DNA of 64,000 nucleotides from CAIYPG01 sp903864555 (GTDB taxonomy: Bacteria > Pseudomonadota > Gammaproteobacteria > Burkholderiales > SG8-39), in assembly GCA_947474715.1 (NCBI GenBank), contig CANJJT010000006.1, positions 1 through 64,000 of the forward strand. Reading direction: 5' to 3'. Shown here piece by piece: positions 17,835-25,916 of the stretch. The translations under genes and the position numbers were made by a program. Numbering within the stretch: position 1 is the first letter of the stretch; each line of letters opens with the position of its first letter. The notes under the pieces were generated by a model. The model made no database searches and had not been told where the DNA came from. It saw nothing but the letters and a program-made list of their open reading frames with translations.

Positions 17835-18326
17835 TCAGGCGCCGCGGATGCGCTTCACCAGAGCGCTGGTAGAGCGCTCGTGCTGGAAGGGGATCGAATG
17901 CACGTTGCCGCCCCAGCCACGCACTTCGCCGGCGCCAACGATGGACTCGGGTTTCCAGTCGCCGCCCTTTACCAGGATGTCCGGCCGGCTCGCCAGTATC
18001 AGTCGCAGCGGCGTGTCCTCGTCGAACCAGGTCACCAGGCTGACCGAATCGAGCGAGGCGGCCACTGCCATGCGATCGGCCAGCATGTTGATGGGACGGT
18101 CATCGCCCTTGCCCAGGCGTTTCACCGAGTCGTCGCTGTTGAGCGCGAGCAGCAGGCTGGCACCCAGTTGGCGAGCCTGCGCCAGGTAGGTGACATGGCC
18201 GCGGTGCAGGATGTCGAACACGCCGTTGGTGAAGACCAGCGGACGTGGCAGTGCCGCCAGTCGTTTGCCCAGATCCTCGGGCATGCAGCACTTGATTTCG
18301 AAGGTGGGTCTGGAGTATTCCGTCAT
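17835..18326 (-). CDS. rfaE2: D-glycero-beta-D-manno-heptose 1-phosphate adenylyltransferase
   Basis: 163 residues from ATG 18326. This is the stand-alone C-terminal (adenylyltransferase) half of HldE. FTNGVFDILHRGHVTYLAQA holds the HxGH-type nucleotidyltransferase motif. LALNSDDSVKRLGK, ILVKGGDWKPESIVGA and SIPFQHERSTSALVKRI complete the family pattern. Makes ADP-heptose precursor for the LPS core. Frames upstream run through a 9 bp tandem repeat and would add an Arg-rich leader that other family members lack. Works with waaF and the SIS-family isomerase elsewhere in the window. Confidence 0.93.
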   Translation of the reverse strand: MTEYSRPTFEIKCCMPEDLGKRLAALPRPLVFTNGVFDILHRGHVTYLAQARQLGASLLLALNSDDSVKRLGKGDDRPINMLADRMAVAASLDSVSLVTWFDEDTPLRLILASRPDILVKGGDWKPESIVGAGEVRGWGGNVHSIPFQHERSTSALVKRIRGA

Positions 18327-18384
18327 GACATGTCTGCCTGGATGACCACGCAGCAAGTATAAGTCAATCATCAGTGCCTGCTGA

Positions 18385-18420
18385 CGCCTGGCACGCCTGG
18401 CACGCTTGGCACGCCTGGCA
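18385..18420. repeat. 9 bp tandem repeat, four units
   Basis: Four units of CGCCTGGCA (the third is CGCTTGGCA) lie between rfaE2 and the chromate transporter gene. A fifth decayed unit, CGCATCGCG, follows. Confidence 0.85.
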
Positions 18421-18558
18421 CGCATCGCGCGCGGTGAATGTCAGCAGCCGGGTCCGGTCCATCCCGTACAATGTGCACTGCTGATTGCCCTTCCGGACAC
18501 TGTTCCGAAACGCAGGTGCGGTCCGGCATTCCATTCGTCTCCGTCCCGAAAGCCCAGC

Positions 18559-19185
18559 ATGTCCGAGCCTGACGCCAAGCCGGCGCCTGCAACGATTCCA
18601 CCACCGGCTTCTCCTGCTGCGCCGACTGCCGGTAGCCATGGCGGACGTTCCTGGGAACGCATCGGCCCGCTGCGGCTGCTCATCATCTTCAGCCAGATCA
18701 CCCTCGTGGGCTTCGGCGGCGTGTTGCCCTTTGCCTACCGCGAACTGGTCGAGCGCCGGCGGCTGCTCAGCAACGCGGCCTTTTCCGAGATGTTCGCTTT
18801 CGGGCAGGTCATGCCGGGCCCGGCCATCGCCAATTTCGCGCTCACCGTCGGCTATCGCGACAGCGGTGCGCTGGGTGCCGTAGCCGCAGTCGCGGGCATC
18901 GTCACGCTGCCCTTCCTGCTGCTGTTGGTGGTGGGCATTTTCTACTTCCGCAATGCCGACCTGCTGCTGGTGCGCCAGGCCCTGCATGGCATGGCCGTGG
19001 TGACCGGCGGGCTGGTGGTGGCAGTGGCGCTGAAAATGACTCGCGGCATGCACCGGAACAAGCAGGCAATGTTTCTGCTGGTGGGTGTCTTTCTCAGTTT
19101 CGGCCTGATGCGCTGGCCCTTCCTGGCGGTGATCGCGGTGGCCGGTCCGCTGGCCTTCTGGCTGTCCTGGCGGGAGCAGCGCTGA
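18559..19185 (+). CDS. chrA: Chromate transporter, N-terminal half protein
   Basis: 208 residues from ATG 18559. After a Pro/Ala-rich cytosolic leader (about 45 residues) there are membrane segments with FSQITLVGFGGVLPFAYREL, FGQVMPGPAIANFALTVGY and ALHGMAVVTGGLVVAVALKM, the hallmarks of one CHR domain. Short-chain CHR pairs encode the two halves of the transporter as separate proteins. Its stop overlaps the start of the second half (TGATG). Expected role: chromate efflux across the inner membrane, possibly another oxyanion. Confidence 0.85.
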   Translation: MSEPDAKPAPATIPPPASPAAPTAGSHGGRSWERIGPLRLLIIFSQITLVGFGGVLPFAYRELVERRRLLSNAAFSEMFAFGQVMPGPAIANFALTVGYRDSGALGAVAAVAGIVTLPFLLLLVVGIFYFRNADLLLVRQALHGMAVVTGGLVVAVALKMTRGMHRNKQAMFLLVGVFLSFGLMRWPFLAVIAVAGPLAFWLSWREQR

Positions 19186-19739
19186 TGGTGGAGGGCGGCA
19201 CCGGTTTCGATACGCCCATCTGGCTGCTGCTGGTGCAGCTGATGATCCTGTCGTTTGCCGCAGTGGGTGGCGGGCTGGCGATGCTGATGCCGGAGCTGCA
19301 GCGCTTCATCGTCATCGAGCACGGCTGGATGACCAATGCCGATTTCATTGCCGCCTTCACCCTGGGGCAGGCGGCGCCCGGGCCGAACTTCCTCTACGTG
19401 GCGCTGGTGGGCTACCACCTGGCCGGTTTCAAGGGTGCACTGATGGCGGCCATCGCCGTGGTGGTGCCGCCGGGCCTGCTGGTCTACCTGGTGCTGCGGT
19501 TTGGTGAATCGCGCGTGAGCGCGCGCTTCCAGCGCGCCATGCGCGAAGGCCTGGCGCCGGTGGCAGCCGGGCTGATGATGTCCTTCGGCTGGGTGATGTG
19601 CTCACAGGTGGACACCAACTGGCGCGCGGCGGCGGTGACATTGATTGTCGTGGCAGTGAACTTTCGCACCCGCCTCAATCCGGTGTGGCTGGTGCTGGCC
19701 GGGGCGCTGCTGGGGATGGCGGGAATCGTTTCTGACTGA
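19185..19739 (+). CDS. chrA: Chromate transporter, C-terminal half protein
   Basis: 184 residues with about five membrane segments. LQLMILSF-like LVQLMILSFAAVGGGLAM, GWMTNADFIAAFTLGQAAPGP and GYHLAGFKGALMAAIAVVVP form the second CHR domain. It begins on the last base of the first-half gene, so the two are translationally coupled. The stop codon TGA is part of the CTGATCA that opens a 59 bp repeat element. Confidence 0.85.
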   Translation: MVEGGTGFDTPIWLLLVQLMILSFAAVGGGLAMLMPELQRFIVIEHGWMTNADFIAAFTLGQAAPGPNFLYVALVGYHLAGFKGALMAAIAVVVPPGLLVYLVLRFGESRVSARFQRAMREGLAPVAAGLMMSFGWVMCSQVDTNWRAAAVTLIVVAVNFRTRLNPVWLVLAGALLGMAGIVSD

Positions 19740-19794
19740 TCATAATCAGTCAGCCCAGCCAATGATAACGGCGCCTCTGTCACGAATATGATCA
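19736..19794 (+). repeat. 59 bp three-block intergenic element, copy A
   Basis: CTGATCATAATCAGT, 8 bases, CCAATGA, 22 bases, ATGATCA. The first block forms a 7 bp hairpin with its flanking bases (GACTGAT/ATCAGTC, loop CATA). Its TGA is the stop codon of the second chromate transporter gene. Confidence 0.7.
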
Positions 19795-19850
19795 CATGAT
19801 CTGGTGTGGCCAATGTGATCGCCGTGGCCAATGTGGCTGGGGTGTTGCGC

Positions 19851-20450
19851 TCAGCGCGGGGGCACCTTGGTGACGTATTCAAACACCCGCACCACCTTGC
19901 GCACACCGCCCGTGGAGCGGGCTGCCTCGGTGGCGTCGTCGGCTTCCTTGCGCGTCACCATGCCCATCAGGTAGACGATGCTGTTCTCGGTGATGACCTT
20001 GACATCGTTGGGCGAGAACCTGTCGGCACTGACGAAACCGGCCTTCACCTTGCCGGTGAGGTAGGTGTCATTGGCGCGCGAGCCGAAGGAGCTGGGTGCC
20101 GAAATCTGCACGTCGTTGACCACGCTCTTCACCTGGGGGATCTCGCGGATGAGCTGCTCGATGTCGCCCTTCAACTGCTCGGTGGGCGCCTCGCCGGTGA
20201 TGAGCACCACGTAATTGAAGCTGGTGACGTTGATGTGTGCCTGGTCCTTGAAGCGCTCGCCCAGGCGCGTCGAGGCCACCGTTTCGATGCGCTGGTCACC
20301 CAGCACCACTTCGGGCTGGCGCCGGTCGATGGCAACCATGGCAGCGGCGCCTGCACCGGCGGCGACCACCGGAAAGCAGCCCTGCAGCAGGGGGACGGCC
20401 GACAGGGCCAGGGTGAGGGTGGCAATACGGCTCGCGGTTCGCAGCATCAT
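19851..20450 (-). CDS. yraP: BON-domain lipoprotein (YraP/OsmY-like)
   Basis: 199 residues from ATG 20450, which overlaps the stop of the SIS gene (ATGA). The signal LALSAVPLLQGCFPVVAAG has a lipobox (LQGC). Two BON domains follow, the first around TVASTRLGERFKDQAHINVT, the second around TYLTGKVKAGFVSADRFSPNDVKV; each ends with a strand such as VKSVVNDVQI and RKVVRVFEYV. YraP/DolP is a septal outer-membrane lipoprotein needed for envelope integrity. Genetic position after diaA supports this identity. Confidence 0.9.
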   Translation of the reverse strand: MMLRTASRIATLTLALSAVPLLQGCFPVVAAGAGAAAMVAIDRRQPEVVLGDQRIETVASTRLGERFKDQAHINVTSFNYVVLITGEAPTEQLKGDIEQLIREIPQVKSVVNDVQISAPSSFGSRANDTYLTGKVKAGFVSADRFSPNDVKVITENSIVYLMGMVTRKEADDATEAARSTGGVRKVVRVFEYVTKVPPR

Positions 20451-21088
20451 TCGGCTCCCATGAGCATGAAATCGATTCCGTCGCACAGGCAGTGCAGGGT
20501 CAGCAGGTGCACTTCCTGTATTCGTCCGGTCTTGTCGTTGGGCACGCAGATGTTGACATCGCCCTCGCGCAGCATCTGTCCTATCCTGCCGCCACCCTTG
20601 CCGGTCATGGCGACCACGCGCATCTCGCGCTCATGGGCCACTTCGATGGCCTTCACCACGTTGGCGGAGTTGCCGCTGGTGGAGATGGCCAGCAGGACAT
20701 CACCGGGCATGCCCAGCGCGCTCACCTGCTTGGAGAAGATCTCTTCGTAGCTGTAGTCGTTGCCGATGGCGGTGATGGTGGAGGTATCAGTGGTCAGCGC
20801 CACGCAGGCCAGCGGCGGACGCTCGCGTTCGTAGCGGTTGAGTAGTTCACCGGAGAAGTGCTGGGCATCGGCCGCCGAGCCGCCATTGCCACAGGCCAGA
20901 ATCTTGCCGTTGGCGAGAAGCGACCGGACCATGGATTCCACTGCCTGGGCGATGGGTGCGGTCAGCTCGGAGACGGCCCTGAGCTTGGTTTCCGCACTGT
21001 CGCGGAACTGCAGGCTGATGCGGCCTTCCAGCGTGTGCTGTTCGCTGCCGGGGATGTCAGCCTGTTCTTTTTCGGCGAGTTTTGTCAT
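20447..21088 (-). CDS. diaA: SIS-domain protein DiaA / phosphoheptose isomerase family
   Basis: 213 residues from ATG 21088. The SIS fold is marked by ILACGNGGSAADAQHFSGELL, DVLLAISTSGNSANVVKAIE and VVAMTGKGGGRIGQM. Sequence alone does not separate DiaA (a DnaA-binding initiation factor) from GmhA (sedoheptulose-7-phosphate isomerase). The position between yraN and yraP is that of diaA, while in many betaproteobacteria the same gene is annotated gmhA. Its stop overlaps the start of the BON lipoprotein gene. Confidence 0.85.
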   Translation of the reverse strand: MTKLAEKEQADIPGSEQHTLEGRISLQFRDSAETKLRAVSELTAPIAQAVESMVRSLLANGKILACGNGGSAADAQHFSGELLNRYERERPPLACVALTTDTSTITAIGNDYSYEEIFSKQVSALGMPGDVLLAISTSGNSANVVKAIEVAHEREMRVVAMTGKGGGRIGQMLREGDVNICVPNDKTGRIQEVHLLTLHCLCDGIDFMLMGAE

Positions 21089-21383
21089 GAGCGGGGATTC
21101 TACCTCACGTGTTTCAGCGATACGCAGGGTTGCGACCCTCACTTTTGCACGTCTTGTGTTGCGCTTGCGCACCAGTTCACGCCTTATCCGGAATTTGTCG
21201 CCTGTTGCAGACGCTTCTGCAGCTCAGAACAGGCAGGCAGCAGCGCAGAAAGTTGCAGGCGGGCAGCTGGTGCCTGCCCTGTCCCGAAAGTGCCGGTCGT
21301 GGGCGGTGGTCTCCGTGATCATTCCTCGCCGGGAGAAGATGCCTTTTCGGGCATGCCATGTCCGGGACTGCATCCGCGTCTCC
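21089..21383. other. Leader region of the diaA-yraP unit
   Basis: About 300 bp between diaA and the family 1 repeat. Short frames on both strands show no recognisable domain. It presumably contains the diaA promoter, since the repeat separates diaA from the HIRAN gene, but I cannot point to a convincing -35/-10 pair. Confidence 0.4.
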
Positions 21384-21491
21384 CTAGGGAAACACTGATC
21401 CAGTCTCGAATCGAGGATCACCGTTCAAATGTTTGCTCTGACTTGGGGGATATGCAAGGGCGCGCAGCCCGCTTGCTCAGTGCTTTCCTAG
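21384..21491. repeat. MITE-like element, family 1, copy 2 (108 bp)
   Basis: Left end CTAGGGAAACACTGATCCAG; the right end, reverse-complemented, is CTAGGAAAGCACTGAGCAAG (16 of 20 identical). Over the core it matches copy 1 (1614-1720) closely, with TCTCGAATCGAGGATCACCG shared. Both ends carry CTAG. The right CTAG contains the stop codon of the HIRAN gene. Confidence 0.75.
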
Positions 21492-21904
21492 TCCATGTAG
21501 ACCTCGAAGGCCACGCGCCTTGCCGGACTGCGGTGCCGCTGCAGGCGGCTGATGCGCGCCGACAAGGGCTCGCCGTTGTCGAGGGCCCAGGCCAGGGCGG
21601 CATTGCGCGCCTGCGGCACGTAGCCCAGCTTGCGTGCTTGCCACTCGACGCGCACGGCATTGCCGTCGTGGGGGTTGTCCGGCTCCCGCACCAGCACCAG
21701 TTCGTCGCCGACGCGCATCGCGGTGAAGGCGCGGGCGGCCTCATGGTAGTTGTAGCCGGCCAGCGGCGAGTCCTGCACCAGCAGGCGCACCTGTTGTGCC
21801 TGCGCCAGCTGGCAGGGCAGCCAGGCGAGCATCGCGGTCGCCAGCAGCACCGGCTGGAGCGATGGACTGATCTTCAGCAGCGCTGGTTCAGAACTGGAAT
21901 GCAT
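21488..21904 (-). CDS. Exported HIRAN-domain protein
   Basis: 138 residues from ATG 21904, overlapping the end of yraN by 17 bp. A hydrophobic N-terminal region ending ...LPCQLAQAQQ looks like a Sec signal peptide. The rest is a HIRAN domain: AGYNYHEAARAFTAMRVGDEL, VLVREPDNPHDGNAVRVEW, KLGYVPQARNAALAWALDNG. HIRAN domains in eukaryotic helicases bind DNA ends; a periplasmic version must do something else, and its ligand is unknown. The stop codon TAG lies in the CTAG at the edge of a repeat element, so the C-terminus may have been trimmed by that insertion. Confidence 0.8.
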   Translation of the reverse strand: MHSSSEPALLKISPSLQPVLLATAMLAWLPCQLAQAQQVRLLVQDSPLAGYNYHEAARAFTAMRVGDELVLVREPDNPHDGNAVRVEWQARKLGYVPQARNAALAWALDNGEPLSARISRLQRHRSPARRVAFEVYMD

Positions 21905-22232
21905 TGCGTATCCACTCGATGTCCCGGCCTTGTTCGTCGCCCAGCAGTACCACATCGAAGCGGCAGGGTGATGAGGGCCGGCGCGCGAGATAGAGTTGCG
22001 CGGCGGCGGTCAGCCTCGCCTGCTTGCGACGGTCTATGCTGGCTGCTGCACCGCCGAAACGGGCAGAGGAGCGCAGCCGCACCTCCGCTATAACGATCAC
22101 CGGGCCGTCCTGGAGGACAAGGTCGAGTTCGCCGAAGCGGCAATGCCAGTTGCGCTCGATCACGCGCAGCCCCTGGCGCTCCAGCCAGGCGGCGGCCAGG
22201 GCCTCGGCGGCGGCACCCTGGGTGCGGCTCAT
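21888..22232 (-). CDS. yraN: YraN family (UPF0102) endonuclease-like protein
   Basis: 114 residues from ATG 22232. GAAAEALAAAWLERQGLRVI, ERNWHCRFGELDLVLQDG, VIVIAEVRLRSSARFGGAAA and a C-terminal RFDVVLL follow the YraN pattern. The core is that of a restriction-endonuclease-like fold (E, D, E-x-R/K residues). Its true role is unknown. In many proteobacteria the order is rsmI / lpoA-yraN-diaA-yraP; here lpoA and rsmI lie 7 kb away, with other genes between. Confidence 0.88.
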   Translation of the reverse strand: MSRTQGAAAEALAAAWLERQGLRVIERNWHCRFGELDLVLQDGPVIVIAEVRLRSSARFGGAAASIDRRKQARLTAAAQLYLARRPSSPCRFDVVLLGDEQGRDIEWIRNAFQF

Positions 22233-22442
22233 GCCGGAGCAGAATGAAAAACGGGTGCCTGCCGATCCATGCAGCGATCTTTCACGAGGCGGTAACCCGG
22301 TTATGGTAGCGCCACTGCGCGCGCAGGTGGTGTGGGCAAGCGGAGCAGGTTGTTGACGAGGTGGCGAGACGGCGTAGCGCACCTGATGGTGAGCAGGCCG
22401 GATCTGGCCGGGACGGGCTGGCAGCCTCCAGCCCGTAAACGA

Positions 22443-22490
22443 CAAATCCCTCCGAAGAGGGATTTGCGAAAGCCGCTTGAAAGCGGCTTA
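22443..22490 (-). terminator. Paired hairpins downstream of pilA
   Basis: On the minus strand, a short stem (AAGCCGC/GCGGCTT) is followed by a perfect 10 bp stem CAAATCCCTC/GAGGGATTTG closed by a UUCG tetraloop. There is no long T-run, so this may serve 3'-end protection as much as termination. Confidence 0.55.
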
Positions 22491-22495
22491 GTGGC

Positions 22496-22912
22496 TTAGC
22501 GGCAGGTGGCCGGCATGTAGCGGGCCGGGGTACCGGCGCAGGACCAGGTGATGGTGCCCGTTGCGGTGTCCGCCGTTGGCGTGACCGTGATCGTCACGGC
22601 TGCGCCGGTGGAAGACGATGTGTTGCTGCCGATGACGGTGACGATGCCCACGTCTGAAACGGTGGCGCCGGCGATCTTGCCCACCACGTTGATGGTGACA
22701 CCTACGCCCATGGAACTGGTGGCGCTGGGATCGGACTGCAGCTTCTCGGCAATCGCGGTGCGCGCGCTGGATGCGGCCAGGATCAGTTCCGAGACCTTCG
22801 CCCGGATGGTGTAGTCCTGATAGGCGGGCAGGGCGACAGCTGCCAAGATGCCGATGATCGCGACTACGATCATCAGTTCGATCAGCGTAAAGCCCTTCTG
22901 TACGAATTTCAT
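22496..22912 (-). CDS. pilA: Type IV major pilin
   Basis: 138 residues from ATG 22912. The short leader MKFVQKG is cut by prepilin peptidase before FTLIELMIVVAIIGILAAVA, with the invariant Glu5 of the mature protein. The helix continues to AYQDYTIRAKVSEL. A C-terminal disulfide region is present (WSCAGTPARYMPATC). An upstream in-frame ATG at 22945 would give an atypical long leader. No other pil gene is nearby; the assembly machinery must lie elsewhere. It sits in the insertion between yraN and lpoA. Confidence 0.93.
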   Translation of the reverse strand: MKFVQKGFTLIELMIVVAIIGILAAVALPAYQDYTIRAKVSELILAASSARTAIAEKLQSDPSATSSMGVGVTINVVGKIAGATVSDVGIVTVIGSNTSSSTGAAVTITVTPTADTATGTITWSCAGTPARYMPATCR

Positions 22913-22968
22913 GTTTGATCCCTTTGTACTTTGTGATCGGTCCACGGAGTGGGCCGTGGTTCCTTGCT

Positions 22969-22984
22969 AGCAAACATCAGGCCC
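22969..22984 (-). promoter_or_regulatory. Candidate sigma-54 promoter of pilA
   Basis: On the minus strand GGGCCTGATGTTTGCT contains GG, 10 bases, GC with TTGC at -12, as sigma-54 promoters do. The start codon is about 58 bp downstream. Sigma-54 (PilR-driven) control of pilA is known in other proteobacteria. Confidence 0.35.
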
Positions 22985-23208
22985 GTTGCGTCATTTCCAT
23001 GTCAGTTGGGCAAGCTGCTGGAAACGTTCACTATATTGGGGCGGGGAAGGAGCGCGGCGGGGTGCTTGCCAAATTCGGGTCACAATGTGACCCCAGAGGG
23101 CATATCAGCCTGCCGGCGCAGGGCCGTCCTTTCCCGCCCGAATGGGGGCCAGGCCGCCAGGCATAAGGCCTGAATGCCTGTGGCAGCGGGGGATTCTCCC
23201 TCCCTTCT

Positions 23209-24252
23209 TCAGATGGAAAGCCGGTATTCCCGTGCCGCCGTGTCGTGGTACATCGCGGCCTTTTCCGCGGCCGAACAGCCTGCGGTGATGCGCTTGAGCG
23301 CGTTCCACAGCACGTCATAGCCGCAGGTGTTCTTGTCCACCGGGTAATTGCTTTCCATCATGCAGCGATCCGGACCGAAAGCCTCGATGCAGAATTCGAT
23401 ATACGGTTTCCAGGCTGCAGCCAGCGCCTCCGAGGAGGGCGGCTTTGCGCGCAGGTGGAAATCCCAGCCGCAGCGCGGCATGCCCAGGCCCCCGACCTTG
23501 CAGGTAATGTTGGGGCGGCGGGCCAGCTCGCGGATGTGCACGCTCCAGACCTTGAACACCTCTTCGCGCTTTCCCTCGTAGGGCTCGATGCCGAGCAGGC
23601 CGCCGACATGGTTGAGGATCATCGGCACTTCGGGGAAGGCATCGGCGAGGTCAGCCAGTTCCGGCAGCTGTGGGTGGAACAGCCAGGCATCGAATGACAG
23701 GTTCAGCGCCTGCAGGCGAGCCAGTCCCTGGCGAAAGGCCGGGTCGAGTGCCAGATGACGCACCTGATGCGGGGCGAACTTCGCATTGCCGACATCCCAG
23801 GCCATGCCGTGGCGGATCCCGCGCAGCCGGCCGTTGCCCGCGGCCATCAGCGCTTCGAGCACCGGCTGCACCCTGTCCCCCAGCGTCAGGTCTGCATAGC
23901 CGACGATGCCGGCACACAGTTTCGCCTTGCCGAAACGGCCGCTGGCGCTCATGGCCGCAATGCCGTTGACGAACTCGACTTCGCCCACCGGCTTCATTTC
24001 TTCGGGACCGTCGGCGCGATACTGGTTCGGCCCTGTCTGCACGAATACCGTTGCCACAACGTTGTGGCCACCATGGACGTCGGCCGACAACTCGTCGATC
24101 AGGTAGCAGCCGCGATTGTCATGCCACACATGGTGGTGGGGATCGATGATGGGCAGTTCCGGCTCGAGAGCCGCCTCACGGCCCAGTCTTGTCCAGCTGT
24201 CCAGTTCAGCCAGGGTTCTCAATGTCGTTCGGAGCGGTTCATTGGCAGCCAT
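23209..24252 (-). CDS. Amidohydrolase 2 family (TIM-barrel) hydrolase
   Basis: 347 residues from ATG 24252, which is preceded by GGAAGAGGAAG; longer in-frame starts lack this. LPIIDPHHHVWHD near residue 35 carries the metal-binding His pair. MILNHVGG and the late MMESNYPVDK, in place of a 'GSDWP' motif, mark the COG3618 subgroup that includes lactonases and decarboxylase-like enzymes. Cytosolic, substrate unknown. Divergently transcribed from the FMN hydroxyacid dehydrogenase gene, so they may share a control region and a pathway. Confidence 0.85.
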   Translation of the reverse strand: MAANEPLRTTLRTLAELDSWTRLGREAALEPELPIIDPHHHVWHDNRGCYLIDELSADVHGGHNVVATVFVQTGPNQYRADGPEEMKPVGEVEFVNGIAAMSASGRFGKAKLCAGIVGYADLTLGDRVQPVLEALMAAGNGRLRGIRHGMAWDVGNAKFAPHQVRHLALDPAFRQGLARLQALNLSFDAWLFHPQLPELADLADAFPEVPMILNHVGGLLGIEPYEGKREEVFKVWSVHIRELARRPNITCKVGGLGMPRCGWDFHLRAKPPSSEALAAAWKPYIEFCIEAFGPDRCMMESNYPVDKNTCGYDVLWNALKRITAGCSAAEKAAMYHDTAAREYRLSI

Positions 24253-24515
24253 TCTTCCTCTTCCTTTCTTGTTGTCGTTCCTCGCCATCGGTTCGGGCAT
24301 GGCACTGCCGGCCCTGGTCGTGTTCTCGTTGGTGGGCCGCAGGTTAAGTGAGGGGCAGCGCGTGGTCAATTGCGTGCGGGGCTTGACGCACGGGATGGCG
24401 ATGGGCGGAACGCGATTTACAGCCTGTTTGAATTCTGTCATTCTCGCCGCCACCCCGGGGCACCGGAGTGCAACAACAATCAATCATGCGGCGCGAGCAG
24501 CGCAGGAGGGGCAGC

Positions 24516-25778
24516 ATGTCGGCGGTGCATGACAAGGCAGGCAACGGTGCCGCAGCAATTGCGCCATCCGGCGATCAGACCAGCACCTGGCGCGCGCCCA
24601 GCTCGGCCGGCCCGCGCGTGTTGCGCAGCATCCTGTCTCTGGATGATTTCGAGGCGCCGGCGCGACGCTACATCCCGCGGCCCATCTTCGGCTATGTGGT
24701 GGCCGGGGCCGATACCGGTTCTTCCATACGCGCCAATCGAGCGGCGTTCGAAGAGCTGTCCTTTGTGCCCAGGGTGCTGGTGGGCACATCGGGACGTCAG
24801 CAGAAGGCCACACTGTTCGGTCACACCTACGATTCGCCCTTCGGTTTTTCGCCCATGGGCGGGGTGAGCCTGGCCGCCTACCAGGGTGACCTGGTGCTGG
24901 CGCGGGTGGCTGCGCGCAACAACCTACCCATGATCCTTAGCGGTGCGGCACTGACCACGCTGGAAGCGGTGCGCCGCGAAGGAAAGACAGCCTGGTTCCA
25001 GGCCTACCTGCCCGGGGACGAGGCCGCCATACGCAAGCTGATCCAGCGCGTGAAGGATGCCGGCTACGAGACCCTGGTGGTGACGGTGGATGTTCCGGTT
25101 GCCTCCAATCTGGAAGTGGGTGTGCGCAGCGGCTTTCGCAAGCCCTTCGAGCCCAGCCTGCGCCTGGCCTGGGACGGCATCACCCGCCCACGCTGGTTGT
25201 TCGGCATGTTCCTGCGCACCCTGCTGCTGCATGGCATGCCGCATGTGGAGAACATGACCTCGCCGCGTTCGCCCATGATCTCCTTTGGCGGCGGGCGCGA
25301 GCGCGGGCACCTCGACCGTCTCAACTGGGATCACCTGAAGCTGGTGCGCGACCTCTGGCCCGGCAACCTGGTGGTGAAGGGCATACTGAACAGGGCCGAT
25401 GCGGCGTGCGCGAGCGCTGCCGGTGTCAACGGCATCATCGTTTCCAACCACGGCGGCCGCCAGCTGGATGGCTCGATATCTCCCATCCGCGTGCTGCCCG
25501 GCATCGTCGCTGAAGCCGGTGACATGACAGTCATGCTGGACAGCACCGTGCGCCGCGGCACCGACGTGTTGAAGGCTCTCGGCCTGGGCGCGAAATTCGT
25601 CTTCTTCGGCCGGCCGGCCCTGTATGCCGCGGCGGTTGCCGGCGAGGCCGGCGTCCAGCACGCCATCAAGCTCATGCACGATGAGATCCATCGCGACATG
25701 GGCCTGATCGGCATCAACAGCCTGGCGGAGATGACGCGCGAGCGGCTGCGGCGGACCCGGGACTTTGACGGATTCTGA
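24516..25778 (+). CDS. FMN-dependent alpha-hydroxy acid dehydrogenase
   Basis: 420 residues from ATG 24516, with an AGGAGG site about 8 bp upstream. Follows the lactate/glycolate oxidase family: FGFSPMGGVSLAAYQGDLVLAR, AWFQAYLPGDEAAIRKLIQR, LVVTVDVPVASN, the active-site SNHGGRQLDG with catalytic His312, and the FMN phosphate loop MLDSTVRRGTDVLKALGLGA. Oxidises an L-2-hydroxy acid to the keto acid. A Bug receptor follows 138 bp downstream, suggesting a scavenged hydroxy acid as substrate. Confidence 0.9.
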   Translation: MSAVHDKAGNGAAAIAPSGDQTSTWRAPSSAGPRVLRSILSLDDFEAPARRYIPRPIFGYVVAGADTGSSIRANRAAFEELSFVPRVLVGTSGRQQKATLFGHTYDSPFGFSPMGGVSLAAYQGDLVLARVAARNNLPMILSGAALTTLEAVRREGKTAWFQAYLPGDEAAIRKLIQRVKDAGYETLVVTVDVPVASNLEVGVRSGFRKPFEPSLRLAWDGITRPRWLFGMFLRTLLLHGMPHVENMTSPRSPMISFGGGRERGHLDRLNWDHLKLVRDLWPGNLVVKGILNRADAACASAAGVNGIIVSNHGGRQLDGSISPIRVLPGIVAEAGDMTVMLDSTVRRGTDVLKALGLGAKFVFFGRPALYAAAVAGEAGVQHAIKLMHDEIHRDMGLIGINSLAEMTRERLRRTRDFDGF

Positions 25779-25916
25779 GACGGGTTTTGCTGACTGTTCC
25801 GGGCAGGCCACCGGCGGTGCAGTGCTGGTCATTCACTATTTCAGTCGCGCCATTGCCTTGGGCAGTGGATAGAACAAGCGGCGGCCGGGAAAACAGAGAG
25901 TCGAAAAGGAGGTTTC

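Noticed and set aside
22233..22440. A riboswitch in the region upstream of yraN (GC-rich with several short inverted repeats)
   Set aside because: No conserved core of a known riboswitch class could be recognised.
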